DNA of 64,000 nucleotides from Clostridium homopropionicum DSM 5847 (GCF_001263795.1 NZ_LHUR01000013.1:62001-126000); one strand, 5' to 3'. Counted from the stretch's first letter, positions 1 to 8,842 are shown. The notes: generated from the sequence alone by a model not told the origin. Translations and numbers: made by a program.

Positions 1-321
1 CCCTTTGGTAAAGGCAACTCAGCCCCTCTATTTGCAGAAAAAAATATATTAATTTCAGACATTAAAATTCTTGGAAAAAATCAAAATACTTTAAAACTAA
101 CTTGTATTACAAAAAACAATAGAAAGATTGATGCAGTAGGCTTTAATAAGGTTGAAGACTTAAAGTATATTTTAATGAAAAAATACAAGAATGATTATGA
201 AAAAATTATATCTTACCCTTTCGGATTAAAACTCGATTTAATATTTTATCCAACTATTAATGAATTTAATGGTATCAAAAATAAGCAACTGACAATTAAA
301 GACTTTAGAATTTCAGAATAG
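1..321 (+). CDS. recJ: Single-stranded-DNA-specific exonuclease RecJ, C-terminal end (partial)
   Basis: The frame is open from base 1 to a TAG at 319-321, giving the last 106 residues of a protein that begins outside the window. It opens with 'PFGKGNSAPLF', a motif I recognise from the segment of RecJ exonucleases that joins the DHHA1 region to the C-terminal OB-like domain. The rest is the beta-rich, lysine-rich OB-type tail. RecJ degrades single-stranded DNA 5'-3' in recombination and mismatch repair. The catalytic DHH domain is not in the window, so activity cannot be judged. A hairpin with a T-run follows directly, so this is the end of its transcript. Confidence 0.75.
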   Translation, partial: PFGKGNSAPLFAEKNILISDIKILGKNQNTLKLTCITKNNRKIDAVGFNKVEDLKYILMKKYKNDYEKIISYPFGLKLDLIFYPTINEFNGIKNKQLTIKDFRISE

Positions 322-352
322 AAATCTTCGCCTTTATGTGAAGATTTTTTTT
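322..352 (+). terminator. Rho-independent terminator of recJ
   Basis: An 8-bp perfect stem (AAATCTTC at 322-329 with GAAGATTT at 340-347) around a 10-nt loop runs into a T-run ending at 352. It starts one base after the recJ stop codon. Confidence 0.85.
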
Positions 353-449
353 ATTACTTTTTGGAAAAGGAAGGAAATTTGTTTTTTTTATAGAATTAAA
401 TTAATATATAGTAATTATAAAACTTGAGTTAAGTAGAGAGGAAATTAAG

Positions 450-2042
450 ATGTATAAACTATACGATAATCTTCCTGTTAGTATCATAATAATAAATAGT
501 AAAGAACTCTGCATAGAATATGTAAATGATGAATTTGTTAATACTTTCAAGTTAAGCAAAAATATTATAGGAAACATTTTTAAGAGTATTGATTCATTTA
601 GTAAAGTGAATAGATATATTGAGTGTTCAATAAAGGAAAAATCTAATAAAAAATTCTGTAAAATAAATTTATTGGATAACAGATACTTTGACTTTTATAT
701 TAATTTTAAGGATGATAATTTAGTTGTATTGATTTATGAAGTAACTGACTATGCAAAAAAAGAAATAAAGGTAAAAAGTGAGCAAGAAAAGATATTAGGT
801 GTTTGGTCAGAAATGAAAACCAAATGTGAAATTATTCAACAAATAAGAACTAAAGAAAAAGAATCCTTATTGCATCTTAAAAATGTAGTAAATAATATAT
901 CAGAGGGGTTAGTTGTATTAGATAGATTTGGAGAATTTGATTTTTGCAATGAAATGGCTTTAAGCGTAATGGAATTAAATTTAAAGCAGATGTATGAATA
1001 TAGAGAGATTTTAAAGAATAGACTAAAGATTATTGATACTAATGATGATATTACTGCAGATTCAAAGCAATTAATAAGAAATTACATGGAAAAACATGAG
1101 TCTATAGATAATTTGATTCTTGAGTATAAAGTTAGAGCTGATAAAATAAAGTATATATTATTAAATTGTAATCCAATAATAAATAGACAGGGTAATATAG
1201 TTAATACTATAGTAACTATAAAAGATGTAACTAAAGAAATAATTCATAATATGGAAATTAAAGAAATAGTGAGAATGAAAGATGATTTTTTTAATTCAAT
1301 TTCTCATGAACTTAGAACTCCTCTCACTATAATTTATGCATCGCTTCAACTGGCTAACGATGTGTATAGTGATGAAATAACCTATAATATGCAAAAGATT
1401 TTAACTAGAATAAATCAAAATTGTCGAATTCTATTAAAAACTATTAATAATATTCTTGATATTTCTAAGTCAGATGCAGGTTTTCTTGAAGCTAACTATT
1501 CACCCTTTGATATTGTAAGTTATACAGAAAATCTAGTTTCTTCTGTAAATTTTTATGCTAAGAGTAAAGACATAGATCTAATTTTTGATACATCAGAGGA
1601 AGAATGTGTCGTACTTTTAGATAAGGATAAATACGAAAAAATAATATTAAACTTAATATCTAACGCTATAAAATTTACACCGGAAAATAAGAGTATCTTT
1701 GTTGATATAAATATTGGAAAAGATAATTTTAAAATTAAAGTTAAAGATGAAGGTGTAGGAATACCTAAAGATAAATTTAATAAAATATTTGATAAATTTA
1801 TTCAAATTAATAATTCATTTTCTAAAAAATCAGAGGGTACCGGTCTTGGTTTAGCCTTAGTAAAAAGATTTGTTGATCTTATGAATGGTTCTATAGAAGT
1901 TTTTAGTGAAGAAGGGAAAGGAACAGAATTTATTATTAAGTTCCAAAGAAAATCAATTGATGAAGGTGATTTTGAAAGTATCAGTACAATTGATGTAAAT
2001 TCAAATAATAGAGTTATTATTGAATTTTCAGAATTCAGTTAA
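450..2042 (+). CDS. Orphan soluble PAS-domain sensor histidine kinase
   Basis: 530 aa with no membrane segment or signal peptide, so it should sense something in the cytoplasm. Residues about 1-100 look like a PAS domain, about 105-140 are a charged helical linker, and about 145-270 form a second PAS domain. The HisKA box 'SISHELRTPLTI' places the phospho-acceptor at His286. The HATPase domain follows with its N box (NLISNAIKFTP), G1 (DEGVGIP), F box and G2 (GTGLGLAL). The ATG at 450 has a GAGAGG site 8-9 bases upstream. No response regulator gene is adjacent. In clostridia, orphan kinases of this build often phosphorylate Spo0A directly. That role is inference here, supported only weakly by the SASP gene next door. 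Confidence 0.9.
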   Translation: MYKLYDNLPVSIIIINSKELCIEYVNDEFVNTFKLSKNIIGNIFKSIDSFSKVNRYIECSIKEKSNKKFCKINLLDNRYFDFYINFKDDNLVVLIYEVTDYAKKEIKVKSEQEKILGVWSEMKTKCEIIQQIRTKEKESLLHLKNVVNNISEGLVVLDRFGEFDFCNEMALSVMELNLKQMYEYREILKNRLKIIDTNDDITADSKQLIRNYMEKHESIDNLILEYKVRADKIKYILLNCNPIINRQGNIVNTIVTIKDVTKEIIHNMEIKEIVRMKDDFFNSISHELRTPLTIIYASLQLANDVYSDEITYNMQKILTRINQNCRILLKTINNILDISKSDAGFLEANYSPFDIVSYTENLVSSVNFYAKSKDIDLIFDTSEEECVVLLDKDKYEKIILNLISNAIKFTPENKSIFVDINIGKDNFKIKVKDEGVGIPKDKFNKIFDKFIQINNSFSKKSEGTGLGLALVKRFVDLMNGSIEVFSEEGKGTEFIIKFQRKSIDEGDFESISTIDVNSNNRVIIEFSEFS

Positions 2043-2074
2043 AAAAGGAAAGATAGATTCTATCTTTCCTTTTT
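2042..2074. terminator. Bidirectional terminator between the histidine kinase and SASP genes
   Basis: A long near-perfect stem (A-run plus GGAAAGATAG, mirrored to CTATCTTTCC plus T-run) spans 2042-2074. A-tracts on one side and T-tracts on the other let it end both the plus-strand kinase transcript and the minus-strand SASP transcript. Confidence 0.85.
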
Positions 2075-2095
2075 CAGGTTTTATTGAACTAAATT

Positions 2096-2290
2096 TTATA
2101 AGTTTGTTCTTTCGTATTGTTCAACCATTTTTTTAACCATTTGACCGCCGATTGATCCAGCCTGTCTTGAAGTTAAATCTCCATTATATCCTTGCTTTAG
2201 GTTTACACCTACTTCGTTAGCAGCTTCCATTTTAAATTTGTTTAATCCTTCTCTTGCTTCTGGTACTAAAGCTTTATTACTTCTTGCCAT
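2096..2290 (-). CDS. Alpha/beta-type small acid-soluble spore protein (SASP)
   Basis: 64 aa, the normal size. SASPs coat spore DNA, protect it from UV and heat, and are degraded at germination for amino acids. The sequence carries the two family blocks: an N-terminal 'EAREGLNKFKMEAANEVG', whose E-A helix region contains the germination protease (GPR) cleavage zone, and the C-terminal 'LTSRQAGSIGGQMVKKMVE'. The frame extends upstream to a TTG at 2299, but GGAGG at 2300-2305 abuts that TTG and lies about 9 bases from the ATG at 2290, so 2290 is the start. It is monocistronic. Expression should be SigG-dependent by family knowledge; I do not see a convincing SigG promoter. Confidence 0.96.
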   Translation of the reverse strand: MARSNKALVPEAREGLNKFKMEAANEVGVNLKQGYNGDLTSRQAGSIGGQMVKKMVEQYERTNL

Positions 2291-2555
2291 TGAAATCAAC
2301 CTCCTAATTTTTTTTATATTGTGTTTTTGTGTTACATTAGTATCTTAACCTTTTTTCGGATTAATATTTTAGTATCTTACAGGTACAAGTTGAAGTTTGT
2401 ACTTCTCTTAGAAAATTGGACATTAACTGTCATTTTTTATGTATTATTTTATATAATTATAATTGACAATAGACAATCAATCATAGAAAATTAGTATTAA
2501 CTAATGCAGCAAATTTAAACGTCAATAATATTCATAAGGCTTGGGAGATGATTTT

Positions 2556-3626
2556 TTGAGAAATTTAAAAATAATTATGACTGGTGGAGGTTCAGCAGGA
2601 CACGTGACACCTAATTTAGCTTTAATTCCTGGATTAAAACGCCTTGGATATGAAGTTGAATATATTGGTACAGAAAATGGAATAGAAAAAAAGATAATTT
2701 GTGATGAAAATATAAAATACAACATTATTTCCAGTGGAAAGTTAAGAAGATACTTCGATTTAAAGAATTTTTCAGATCCTTTTAAAGTATTAAAAGGAGT
2801 ATTTGAAGCATTAAAAATTATAAGGAAAGAAAAACCTAACATTGTATTTTCAAAGGGCGGATTTGTCTCAGTTCCAGTAGTTATCGGAGCCTATTTAAAT
2901 AGAGTTCCGGTTATCATCCATGAATCTGATATTACACCTGGTCTTGCAAATAAAATATCTATACCCTTTGCTACTAAGGTATGTGTCACTTTCCCAGAAT
3001 CATTAAAGCATATTAAAGGGAATAAAGCTATCCTTACGGGGACTCCAATTAGAGAAGAACTTTTTAAAGGCAGCAAAATAAAAGGCAAATTAATTTGTGC
3101 ATTTGAAGAAGAAAAACCTATACTTATGATAATCGGGGGCAGCCTAGGATCTAAAATTATAAATGATACTGTAAGAGAAATGCTTGATAAGTTGCTCATA
3201 AAATATAATATTATCCATATTTGTGGTAAAGGAAATATAGCTAATAATTTATTGGAGATTAAAAGATATAAGCAGTTCGAGTATGTAAAGGATGAATTGA
3301 CACATTTAATGGCTGCTGCAGATATTTTTATTTCAAGAGCAGGTGCAAATGTGATTTTTGAGCTTTTAGCCCTAAAAAAACCAAGCGTTCTGATTCCTTT
3401 ATCAGCAAAAGCAAGTAGAGGTGACCAAATCTTAAATGCAGAGTCCTTCAGAAAAAGTGGATTTAGTGAAGTAATTCAAGAAGAGGAATTAAATCCAAAT
3501 GTTTTATATAATAAATTAAATTATGTTTTTGAAAATAAAAGTCTTTTCATGGAAAAGATAAATAAAAGTTCTAGTAATAATGGGGTAGAAAATGTATTGA
3601 AAGTAATACAAGATTGTACAAAATAA
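2556..3626 (+). CDS. murG: UDP-GlcNAc:lipid I N-acetylglucosaminyltransferase MurG
   Basis: 356 aa, the usual length. MurG adds GlcNAc to lipid I on the inner face of the membrane, making lipid II for peptidoglycan. The glycine loop 'GGGSAGH' lies at residues 10-16 and the second donor-binding region reads '[11 protein letters not shown]', with '[18 protein letters not shown]' in the C-terminal Rossmann domain. The frame opens at a TTG at 2541, but GGGAG at 2543-2547 overlaps that codon and sits 8 bases before the TTG at 2556, so 2556 is preferred. The gene stands alone here, not in a mur/fts cluster. Confidence 0.96.
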   Translation: MRNLKIIMTGGGSAGHVTPNLALIPGLKRLGYEVEYIGTENGIEKKIICDENIKYNIISSGKLRRYFDLKNFSDPFKVLKGVFEALKIIRKEKPNIVFSKGGFVSVPVVIGAYLNRVPVIIHESDITPGLANKISIPFATKVCVTFPESLKHIKGNKAILTGTPIREELFKGSKIKGKLICAFEEEKPILMIIGGSLGSKIINDTVREMLDKLLIKYNIIHICGKGNIANNLLEIKRYKQFEYVKDELTHLMAAADIFISRAGANVIFELLALKKPSVLIPLSAKASRGDQILNAESFRKSGFSEVIQEEELNPNVLYNKLNYVFENKSLFMEKINKSSSNNGVENVLKVIQDCTK

Positions 3627-3655
3627 TGAAAAAACTATAAGAGAGGGGCAGTATT

Positions 3656-5188
3656 ATGAAAATAGAATTTTATGGCGCAACAAAGTGTGTTACGGGTTCT
3701 TGCCATATTTTAGAAGTGAAAGACAAGAGGATTCTATTAGATTGTGGAATGTTCCAAGGAAGAGATGAAAAGGAAAAAGGGAATGATTTCTTCCCTTTTT
3801 CACCTAAAGACATAGATTATGTAATTCTTTCTCATGCTCATATTGATCATAGCGGAAGGATACCTTTATTATACAAGAAGGGTTTTAAGGGAGAAGTTAT
3901 TTGTACAAAGGCTACAAAGGAATTGTGTAAGATAATGCTGCCAGACAGTGGGTACATACAAGAAAATGAAGCGGAATGGAAAAATAGAAAACGAATTAGG
4001 CAGGGATTAGACTTAATTGAACCTTTATATACAGCTAAAACAGCAGAACTATCATTGTATCTATTTAATGGATATAACTATAATACTGCTATTGAGGTTT
4101 TTGATGGCTTTAAAATTATTTTTAAAGATGCAGGACATTTATTAGGTTCAGCTATAGTGGAAATGTACGTTAAGGAAGATAATAAAGATGAAGTAAAGCT
4201 TGTATTTACAGGAGATTTAGGGAACCTAAACAAACCAATAATTAATGATCCAACTTTAATAAGTAATGCCGATTATGTTATTATGGAAACCACATATGGA
4301 GATAGGTTACACGGGGAGGTAGATTGGTCTCTAAGAGAACTATTTAATATTATTAAAGATACTTTTAATAGAGGAGGTAATGTTTTAATCCCTTCCTTCT
4401 CAGTTGGAAGAACGCAAGAATTACTTTATGCTTTAAGTAAGTTCGTAGAAGATAAGGAATTAAATGATATTACAATTTTTGTTGATAGTCCTCTTTCTAC
4501 TAATGCTACAAAGATATATGAAAATTGTAGTGAGTATTATGATGATGAAATGAAAAGTTTAGTAGAAAAAGGGTTTGATCCATTAAATTTTAAAGGAGTA
4601 ATTTTTACTGATACTCCTCAAGATTCAATGAGTATCAATAAATTTAAAGGAAGTGCAATAATCATATCTGCTAGTGGAATGTGTGAAGCAGGAAGAATAA
4701 AGCATCATTTAAAGCATAATTTATGGAGGAAAGAGTGTTCAGTAGTATTTAGCGGATATCAAGCTGAAGGTACTTTAGGTAGAGCAATATTAGATGGAAG
4801 TAAAAAAGTAAAATTATTTGGCGAAGAAATAGTAGTAAATGCTAAGATATATAGTTTAGATGGATTATCTGGTCATGCAGATAGAGATGGGCTTATTAAT
4901 TGGATTGATAATTTTAAGGTTAAGCCAAAAGAAATTTTCTTAGTTCATGGAGATGAAAAAGCAATAAATAATTTTAAAGAAATATTAATATCAAAAGAAT
5001 ATAATGCAAAAATAGTAGAGCAAGGAGAAAGTATCTATATAAACGAACCAGTAAACATAAATAAACAAAATGTAAAATATAGAATAATAAACATGTTGAA
5101 TTCAATAAATAATATTGAGAGCTTAAGTAAGGAGGATTTATTAAAAGAAATTGAAAAAGTAATAGATAGTGAGGAATATAAAAAATAA
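3656..5188 (+). CDS. MBL-fold metallo-hydrolase with beta-CASP and RMMBL domains (probable RNA-processing nuclease)
   Basis: 510 aa. The metallo-beta-lactamase core carries 'SHAHIDHSG' (His60, His62, Asp64, His65), the two-zinc site. A later His in 'DAGHLLGSA' and the Asp in 'FTGDLG' complete the ligand set. A beta-CASP insertion runs from about 185 to 390, with 'PSFSVGRTQELLYAL' and 'SASGMCEAGRIKHHL', then an RMMBL segment with 'SLDGLSGHADRDGL' and 'LVHGDEKAI'. This layout matches CPSF/YsgA-type nucleases that act on RNA. It is distinct from RNase J, which is also in the window at 28197-29864. The last 50 residues are a charged helical extension. The ATG follows a GAGAGGGG site. The substrate is unknown. 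Confidence 0.85.
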   Translation: MKIEFYGATKCVTGSCHILEVKDKRILLDCGMFQGRDEKEKGNDFFPFSPKDIDYVILSHAHIDHSGRIPLLYKKGFKGEVICTKATKELCKIMLPDSGYIQENEAEWKNRKRIRQGLDLIEPLYTAKTAELSLYLFNGYNYNTAIEVFDGFKIIFKDAGHLLGSAIVEMYVKEDNKDEVKLVFTGDLGNLNKPIINDPTLISNADYVIMETTYGDRLHGEVDWSLRELFNIIKDTFNRGGNVLIPSFSVGRTQELLYALSKFVEDKELNDITIFVDSPLSTNATKIYENCSEYYDDEMKSLVEKGFDPLNFKGVIFTDTPQDSMSINKFKGSAIIISASGMCEAGRIKHHLKHNLWRKECSVVFSGYQAEGTLGRAILDGSKKVKLFGEEIVVNAKIYSLDGLSGHADRDGLINWIDNFKVKPKEIFLVHGDEKAINNFKEILISKEYNAKIVEQGESIYINEPVNINKQNVKYRIINMLNSINNIESLSKEDLLKEIEKVIDSEEYKK

Positions 5189-5205
5189 AAAAAGTATAAT
5201 AAAAA

Positions 5206-5250
5206 TCTCTAATGTGCAAAAGATATATTTTGAAAAATATATTTTAGAGA
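5206..5250 (+). promoter_or_regulatory. Leader hairpin covering the RBS of the LysM-CAP gene
   Basis: Two nested stems: TCTCTAA (5206-5212) with TTAGAGA (5244-5250), and ATATATTTT (5223-5231) with AAAATATAT (5234-5242). The outer right arm contains most of the GAGAGG ribosome binding site (5247-5252) of the gene starting at 5261, so the fold would hide it. The pairing is seen in the sequence; regulation is inferred. Confidence 0.5.
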
Positions 5251-5260
5251 GGTAAAAAAC

Positions 5261-5899
5261 ATGAAAAAAGTATTAAGGAGTTTTTTAGTTTTACTTATAT
5301 TCTTTATTGCAATGAATTTTCAAAATATTGCTTTTGCACAGTCTATAACAGTAAAAACCTTTAACTATACGGTTAAAACTGGTGATAGCATATGGAAAAT
5401 ATGCGAAAAATATCAAGTTGGTGTTTCGGATGTAGTTTCTGTAAACCCACAGATTCCTAACCCTAATTTTATATATCCTAACCAAGTGATAAAAATTCCA
5501 GATTTATCAGAAGTAAAGAGCCTTGAAAGTAGAGTTATACAATTAGTTAATAGTGAAAGAGCTAAGAAGGGATTAAATAGTTTAAACCATAATTGGCAGC
5601 TATCAAGAGTAGCTAGATATAAATCTCAAGATATGGTAGTTAAAAAATATTTTTCTCATACTTCTCCAACCTATGGATCACCTTTTGTAATGATAAGAAA
5701 CTTTGGGATTAATTACAGAACTGCAGGAGAAAATATTGCATATGGTCAAAGGACTCCAGAAGAAGTTATGAATTCTTGGATGAATTCTCCGGGACATAGA
5801 CAAAATATTCTAAATCCATCCTTTAGCAGTATTGGTGTAGGAGTGGCTAAAAATTCAGCTGGACAATATTATTGGACCCAAATGTTTATAGGGTGGTAA
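5261..5899 (+). CDS. Secreted LysM and CAP (YkwD/SCP-like) domain protein
   Basis: 212 aa. Signal peptide 1-26 (basic start, hydrophobic core, AFA-Q cleavage site). One LysM domain at about 36-80 (YTVKTGDSIWKICEKY to YPNQVIKIP) should bind peptidoglycan. A CAP domain at about 92-212 carries the family marks 'NSERAKKGL', 'FSHTSP', 'GENIAYG' and 'MNSPGHRQNIL'. LysM-CAP proteins of clostridia and bacilli are often spore-coat or cell-envelope proteins; the exact job is unknown. The start ATG has GAGAGG 8 bases upstream, inside a leader hairpin. A terminator follows, so this is the last gene of its unit. Confidence 0.9.
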   Translation: MKKVLRSFLVLLIFFIAMNFQNIAFAQSITVKTFNYTVKTGDSIWKICEKYQVGVSDVVSVNPQIPNPNFIYPNQVIKIPDLSEVKSLESRVIQLVNSERAKKGLNSLNHNWQLSRVARYKSQDMVVKKYFSHTSPTYGSPFVMIRNFGINYRTAGENIAYGQRTPEEVMNSWMNSPGHRQNILNPSFSSIGVGVAKNSAGQYYWTQMFIGW

Positions 5900-5919
5900 A
5901 AATATAATATAAAATAGAG

Positions 5920-5957
5920 AAAGGATAATACACTTAAAAGTAATTATCCTTTTTTTA
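5920..5957 (+). terminator. Rho-independent terminator after the LysM-CAP gene
   Basis: A 10-bp stem (AAAGGATAAT at 5920-5929 with ATTATCCTTT at 5943-5952) runs into a T-run. The A-rich left side may also terminate the convergent DUF1836 gene. Confidence 0.85.
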
Positions 5958-5982
5958 TTTATTAAAAATCTTAAAAGTAAAT

Positions 5983-6576
5983 CTATAATCTATCGTTTGT
6001 AAAAAATCCATCAATAATTTTTTCTGCTAATCTTTTTCTTATATTAGCTTCGTTAATTAAGGAAAGTACAAAAATCAGCATTTGAGATAAATCTTTATTA
6101 GATAAATCTAGACCAGAAGTACTTTCTTCTATGAACTTGATTTTATCAGGCAGTTCATTTTTCAGAATACCTTCCTGATATTTTTTTATTTCTAAGAAAG
6201 ATTCATAAATTTTATGTAAATCTATATCATTATCATTAGATACATGATCTAATAAGTCTTTAAATAATATTCCAATATCGTTTATAGATAAGCTTTGCTT
6301 TAGATTATATATTAGTATTAATAGAATCATATGCTCTTTTGAGTACTTTTTTTTATTTGGTGGTATAAGTATTTTAGACTTTGTATAATTATTAATCATT
6401 GTTTTTGTCATTAGTTTTTCATCATAAAATCTTTTTAAATGACTTAATTTATCATCGAAGAGGGTTATTACTTGATCCATATATAATTCTAAGTCAGGTA
6501 TATCTGAAAGTTCTATTTCTTTATTTAATAAAAGATCCTTTAAAAGTAAAGAAATCTCTTTTTCGTTAAACTTCAT
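5983..6576 (-). CDS. DUF1836 domain-containing protein
   Basis: 197 aa, predicted soluble and mostly helical. I recognise the DUF1836 arrangement: a central segment with 'KTMINNYTKSKILIPPNKK' followed by 'KYSKEHMILLILIYNLKQ', which looks like a MerR-like winged-helix recognition and dimer region. A DNA-binding role is therefore plausible but not shown. A GTG at 6585 would extend the frame, but AGGAG lies directly against it and 8 bases from the ATG at 6576, so 6576 is chosen. It is alone on the minus strand and convergent with the LysM-CAP gene. No ligand or partner can be named. Confidence 0.7.
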   Translation of the reverse strand: MKFNEKEISLLLKDLLLNKEIELSDIPDLELYMDQVITLFDDKLSHLKRFYDEKLMTKTMINNYTKSKILIPPNKKKYSKEHMILLILIYNLKQSLSINDIGILFKDLLDHVSNDNDIDLHKIYESFLEIKKYQEGILKNELPDKIKFIEESTSGLDLSNKDLSQMLIFVLSLINEANIRKRLAEKIIDGFFTNDRL

Positions 6577-6811
6577 TAATAACACTCCTAATCATGTAAA
6601 TGCGTTAAAAAAATAGTAACACATAAAAATGAATAGTTCAATAGATAGTAATTTGAACCACATATTACATATAGCATTGAAAAAAATATTGTGAAAACCC
6701 AAAAAAAATATTATAATTTTCGATACTTTGTGTTATATTAATAATATGACAACATATAGTTATTGAAACTATGTGTGGTAATTTAACTTAATTTTGAACG
6801 GAGTGGTAATT

Positions 6812-7462
6812 ATGATGAATAAGTTTAGAGAACCCATCAGTGGGTTAACACATCTATTTGGGGCAATCGTATCTCTCTTAGGTATGATAATACTGATTGT
6901 ATATGAAATAAATAATCCAAAATCAAATGTTTTATCATTAACATCTGTAATACTTTTTGGCATAAGCTTAATTTTACTTTATTCAGCAAGCTCAATATAT
7001 CACCTTGTGAAATCCTCAGAAAAAGTGATTAAGGCATTAAGAAAATTAGATCATTCAATGATTTTTGTTTTAATTGCTGGAACATATAGTCCAATATGCT
7101 TATTAGCCTTAAATGGAAGCTTAAGATGGGTAATGTTTTCGCTAATCTGGAGTTGTGCACTAGTAGGTATATTTTTTAAAATGTTTTGGTTTAATGCTCC
7201 AAGATGGCTATCTACACTATTTTATGTATTAATGGGATGGTTATCAATATTTATTATTTCACCTCTTTCTAAATCTATTAGCATTAAGGGAATTATTTTA
7301 TTAATATTAGGTGGATTGCTATATACTTTTGGAGCAGTAATTTATGCTTCAAAGTGGTCTATATTCAAGTCTAAGGTATTAGGCTTTCATGAAATATTCC
7401 ATATATTTGTATTAGCAGGAAGCTTGTGTCATTATTTTATGGTATTTAAGTATGTACTATAG
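6812..7462 (+). CDS. Hemolysin III family (PAQR-type) integral membrane protein, YqfA-like
   Basis: 216 aa with about seven membrane segments. It carries the PAQR/hemolysin-III metal-site blocks: 'EPISGLTHLFGA' at the N-terminus, 'YSASSIYHLV', 'LDHSMIFVLIAGTYSP' and the C-terminal 'HEIFHIFVL...CHYF'. The conserved Ser, Asp and His residues form a zinc site in eukaryotic relatives. The bacterial role is unclear; the hemolysin name is historical. An in-frame TTG at 6794 is possible, but GGAG at 6800-6803 sits 8 bases before the ATG at 6812. Single-gene unit. The 235 bases upstream hold only A+T-rich sequence and a weak imperfect hairpin near 6754-6778. Confidence 0.9.
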   Translation: MMNKFREPISGLTHLFGAIVSLLGMIILIVYEINNPKSNVLSLTSVILFGISLILLYSASSIYHLVKSSEKVIKALRKLDHSMIFVLIAGTYSPICLLALNGSLRWVMFSLIWSCALVGIFFKMFWFNAPRWLSTLFYVLMGWLSIFIISPLSKSISIKGIILLILGGLLYTFGAVIYASKWSIFKSKVLGFHEIFHIFVLAGSLCHYFMVFKYVL

Positions 7463-7574
7463 TTATATATAGAAATAATGAGTATAATTTATTGAAAGCA
7501 GCTTAAAATAGTTGCTTTTAATTTTTTTAATTATAAAATTAGAGTATAAAATAATAAATTTGGAGGAGATAGGA

Positions 7575-7898
7575 ATGGAAAGATTAAAATCCATAATAGA
7601 GATAGATAAGTTTATACAAGAAAGCAAGTTGGCTTTTTTATATATTTCTTCAAATAATTGTAATGTTTGTGAAGCCTTAATGCCTAAGATTCAGGAGGTA
7701 TTAGAAAAATACCCTAAGATTATTAAAAAGAAAATAGTAATTGACGATATTCAAGAAGTTTCAGGACATTTATCAATATTTACAATACCAGCAATAATTT
7801 TTTATATAGAAGGAAAAGAAATTTTTAGAAGAGCAAGATTTATTAGTGTAGGTGAAGTTGAAGCTTTAATCGATAGATACTATAAATTAATAGATTAA
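7575..7898 (+). CDS. Thioredoxin-fold protein with CNVC active site
   Basis: 107 aa, the size of a single thioredoxin domain. The motif 'SSNNCNVCEAL' gives a CxxC pair where thioredoxin has WCGPC, and 'IFTIPAIIFYIEGKE' holds the cis-proline region (TIP). It resembles the YtpP-type thioredoxin-like proteins of Firmicutes, which may act in low-molecular-weight thiol reduction. Neither the substrate nor the reductase is visible here. The frame is open from 7512, but GGAGG at 7562-7566 and GGAG-like sequence near 7571 place the real start at the ATG at 7575. A terminator follows directly. Confidence 0.85.
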   Translation: MERLKSIIEIDKFIQESKLAFLYISSNNCNVCEALMPKIQEVLEKYPKIIKKKIVIDDIQEVSGHLSIFTIPAIIFYIEGKEIFRRARFISVGEVEALIDRYYKLID

Positions 7899-7926
7899 AA
7901 AACTAAAGCAAAAGCTTTAGTTTTTT
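7898..7926. terminator. Bidirectional terminator between the thioredoxin-like gene and truA
   Basis: AAAAAACTAAAGC and its complement pair across an AAAA loop (stem arms about 7898-7909 and 7914-7926). A-run and T-run flanks serve both convergent genes. Confidence 0.85.
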
Positions 7927-7948
7927 ATAAAAATTATAAATATTGTAA

Positions 7949-8686
7949 TCAATAAATTATTTCTTTTAAAAATAAGCCATGGGCTGGTGCTGTGTCTGAG
8001 GCTAGAGAACGATCTTTCTTATGCATGATTTCAATTATTTCTTCGATTGTTATTTTTTCAAGACCAGCTTGTATTAATGTGCCTACTATTATTCTAACCA
8101 TTTTATGCAAGAATCCATTTCCATTTAATGCTATTTGTATATCATTATCTTTTTTTACAATGTCAATTGAATATATTTCTCTAATAGTAGATTTTTTCTT
8201 AGACTTTAAAGCTGTAAAGCTTTTAAAATCGTGCTTACCAATAAAAATAGTTGCTGCCTTTTTCATAATCTCAATGTTTAATTGCTCTGGTACATGATAT
8301 GAGTATTTTCTGCTAAATACATCATGAAAAGTGCCATTATAAATTTTATAAATGTAAATTTTCTTTTTAGCTAAGTATCTTGAATGAAAATCATTAGCAA
8401 CCTCTTGTAGACTTTTGATAACAATATCTGAAGGCAGATATTTATAGCAATAAGTTAGAATTTCTTTGTTTAATATCTTTGAATTAGTGTGAAAATTAGC
8501 TATTTGATTATAAGCGTGAACTCCAGCGTCTGTTCTACCAGAGGCAATTAATTCTATTTCTTCACCAGTCAATTCCCTAAGTACTTTCTCTATTTTGCCT
8601 TGAATAGTGTTATCTTCATTGCCTAATTTCTGCCATCCTTTATATCGGCTACCATCATATTGAATAGTTAATTTTATATTTCTCAT
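7949..8686 (-). CDS. truA: tRNA pseudouridine(38-40) synthase TruA
   Basis: 245 aa, full length. It converts uridines 38-40 of the anticodon arm of many tRNAs to pseudouridine. The catalytic aspartate is Asp53 in 'SGRTDAGVHA', and the family blocks 'YDGSRYKGWQ' at the N-terminus and 'FLHKMVRIIVGTLIQAG' at the C-terminus are present. The ATG at 8686 has TAGGAG 8 bases upstream on the minus strand. It is not in the ribosomal-protein cluster (rpl/ecf/truA) where it often sits, so this is probably a standalone copy; a second paralogue elsewhere is possible. Confidence 0.95.
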   Translation of the reverse strand: MRNIKLTIQYDGSRYKGWQKLGNEDNTIQGKIEKVLRELTGEEIELIASGRTDAGVHAYNQIANFHTNSKILNKEILTYCYKYLPSDIVIKSLQEVANDFHSRYLAKKKIYIYKIYNGTFHDVFSRKYSYHVPEQLNIEIMKKAATIFIGKHDFKSFTALKSKKKSTIREIYSIDIVKKDNDIQIALNGNGFLHKMVRIIVGTLIQAGLEKITIEEIIEIMHKKDRSLASDTAPAHGLFLKEIIY

Positions 8687-8842
8687 AAAAAAACTCCTAT
8701 AATTTATTATTAGATATTTGTGTTTTGTTAATATTTTGATTATACTTTAGAAGTATATAATCACCCAAATAGTATATATCTAAATTAAAATTAATAAAAG
8801 CATTAAAATAAAATAATAACAGTTATTTTAGGAGTGGATACC

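Noticed and set aside
8738-8763. Imperfect palindrome between truA and topB as an operator
   Set aside because: The arms differ by a 2-base insertion and no regulator is known for either gene; too weak to list.
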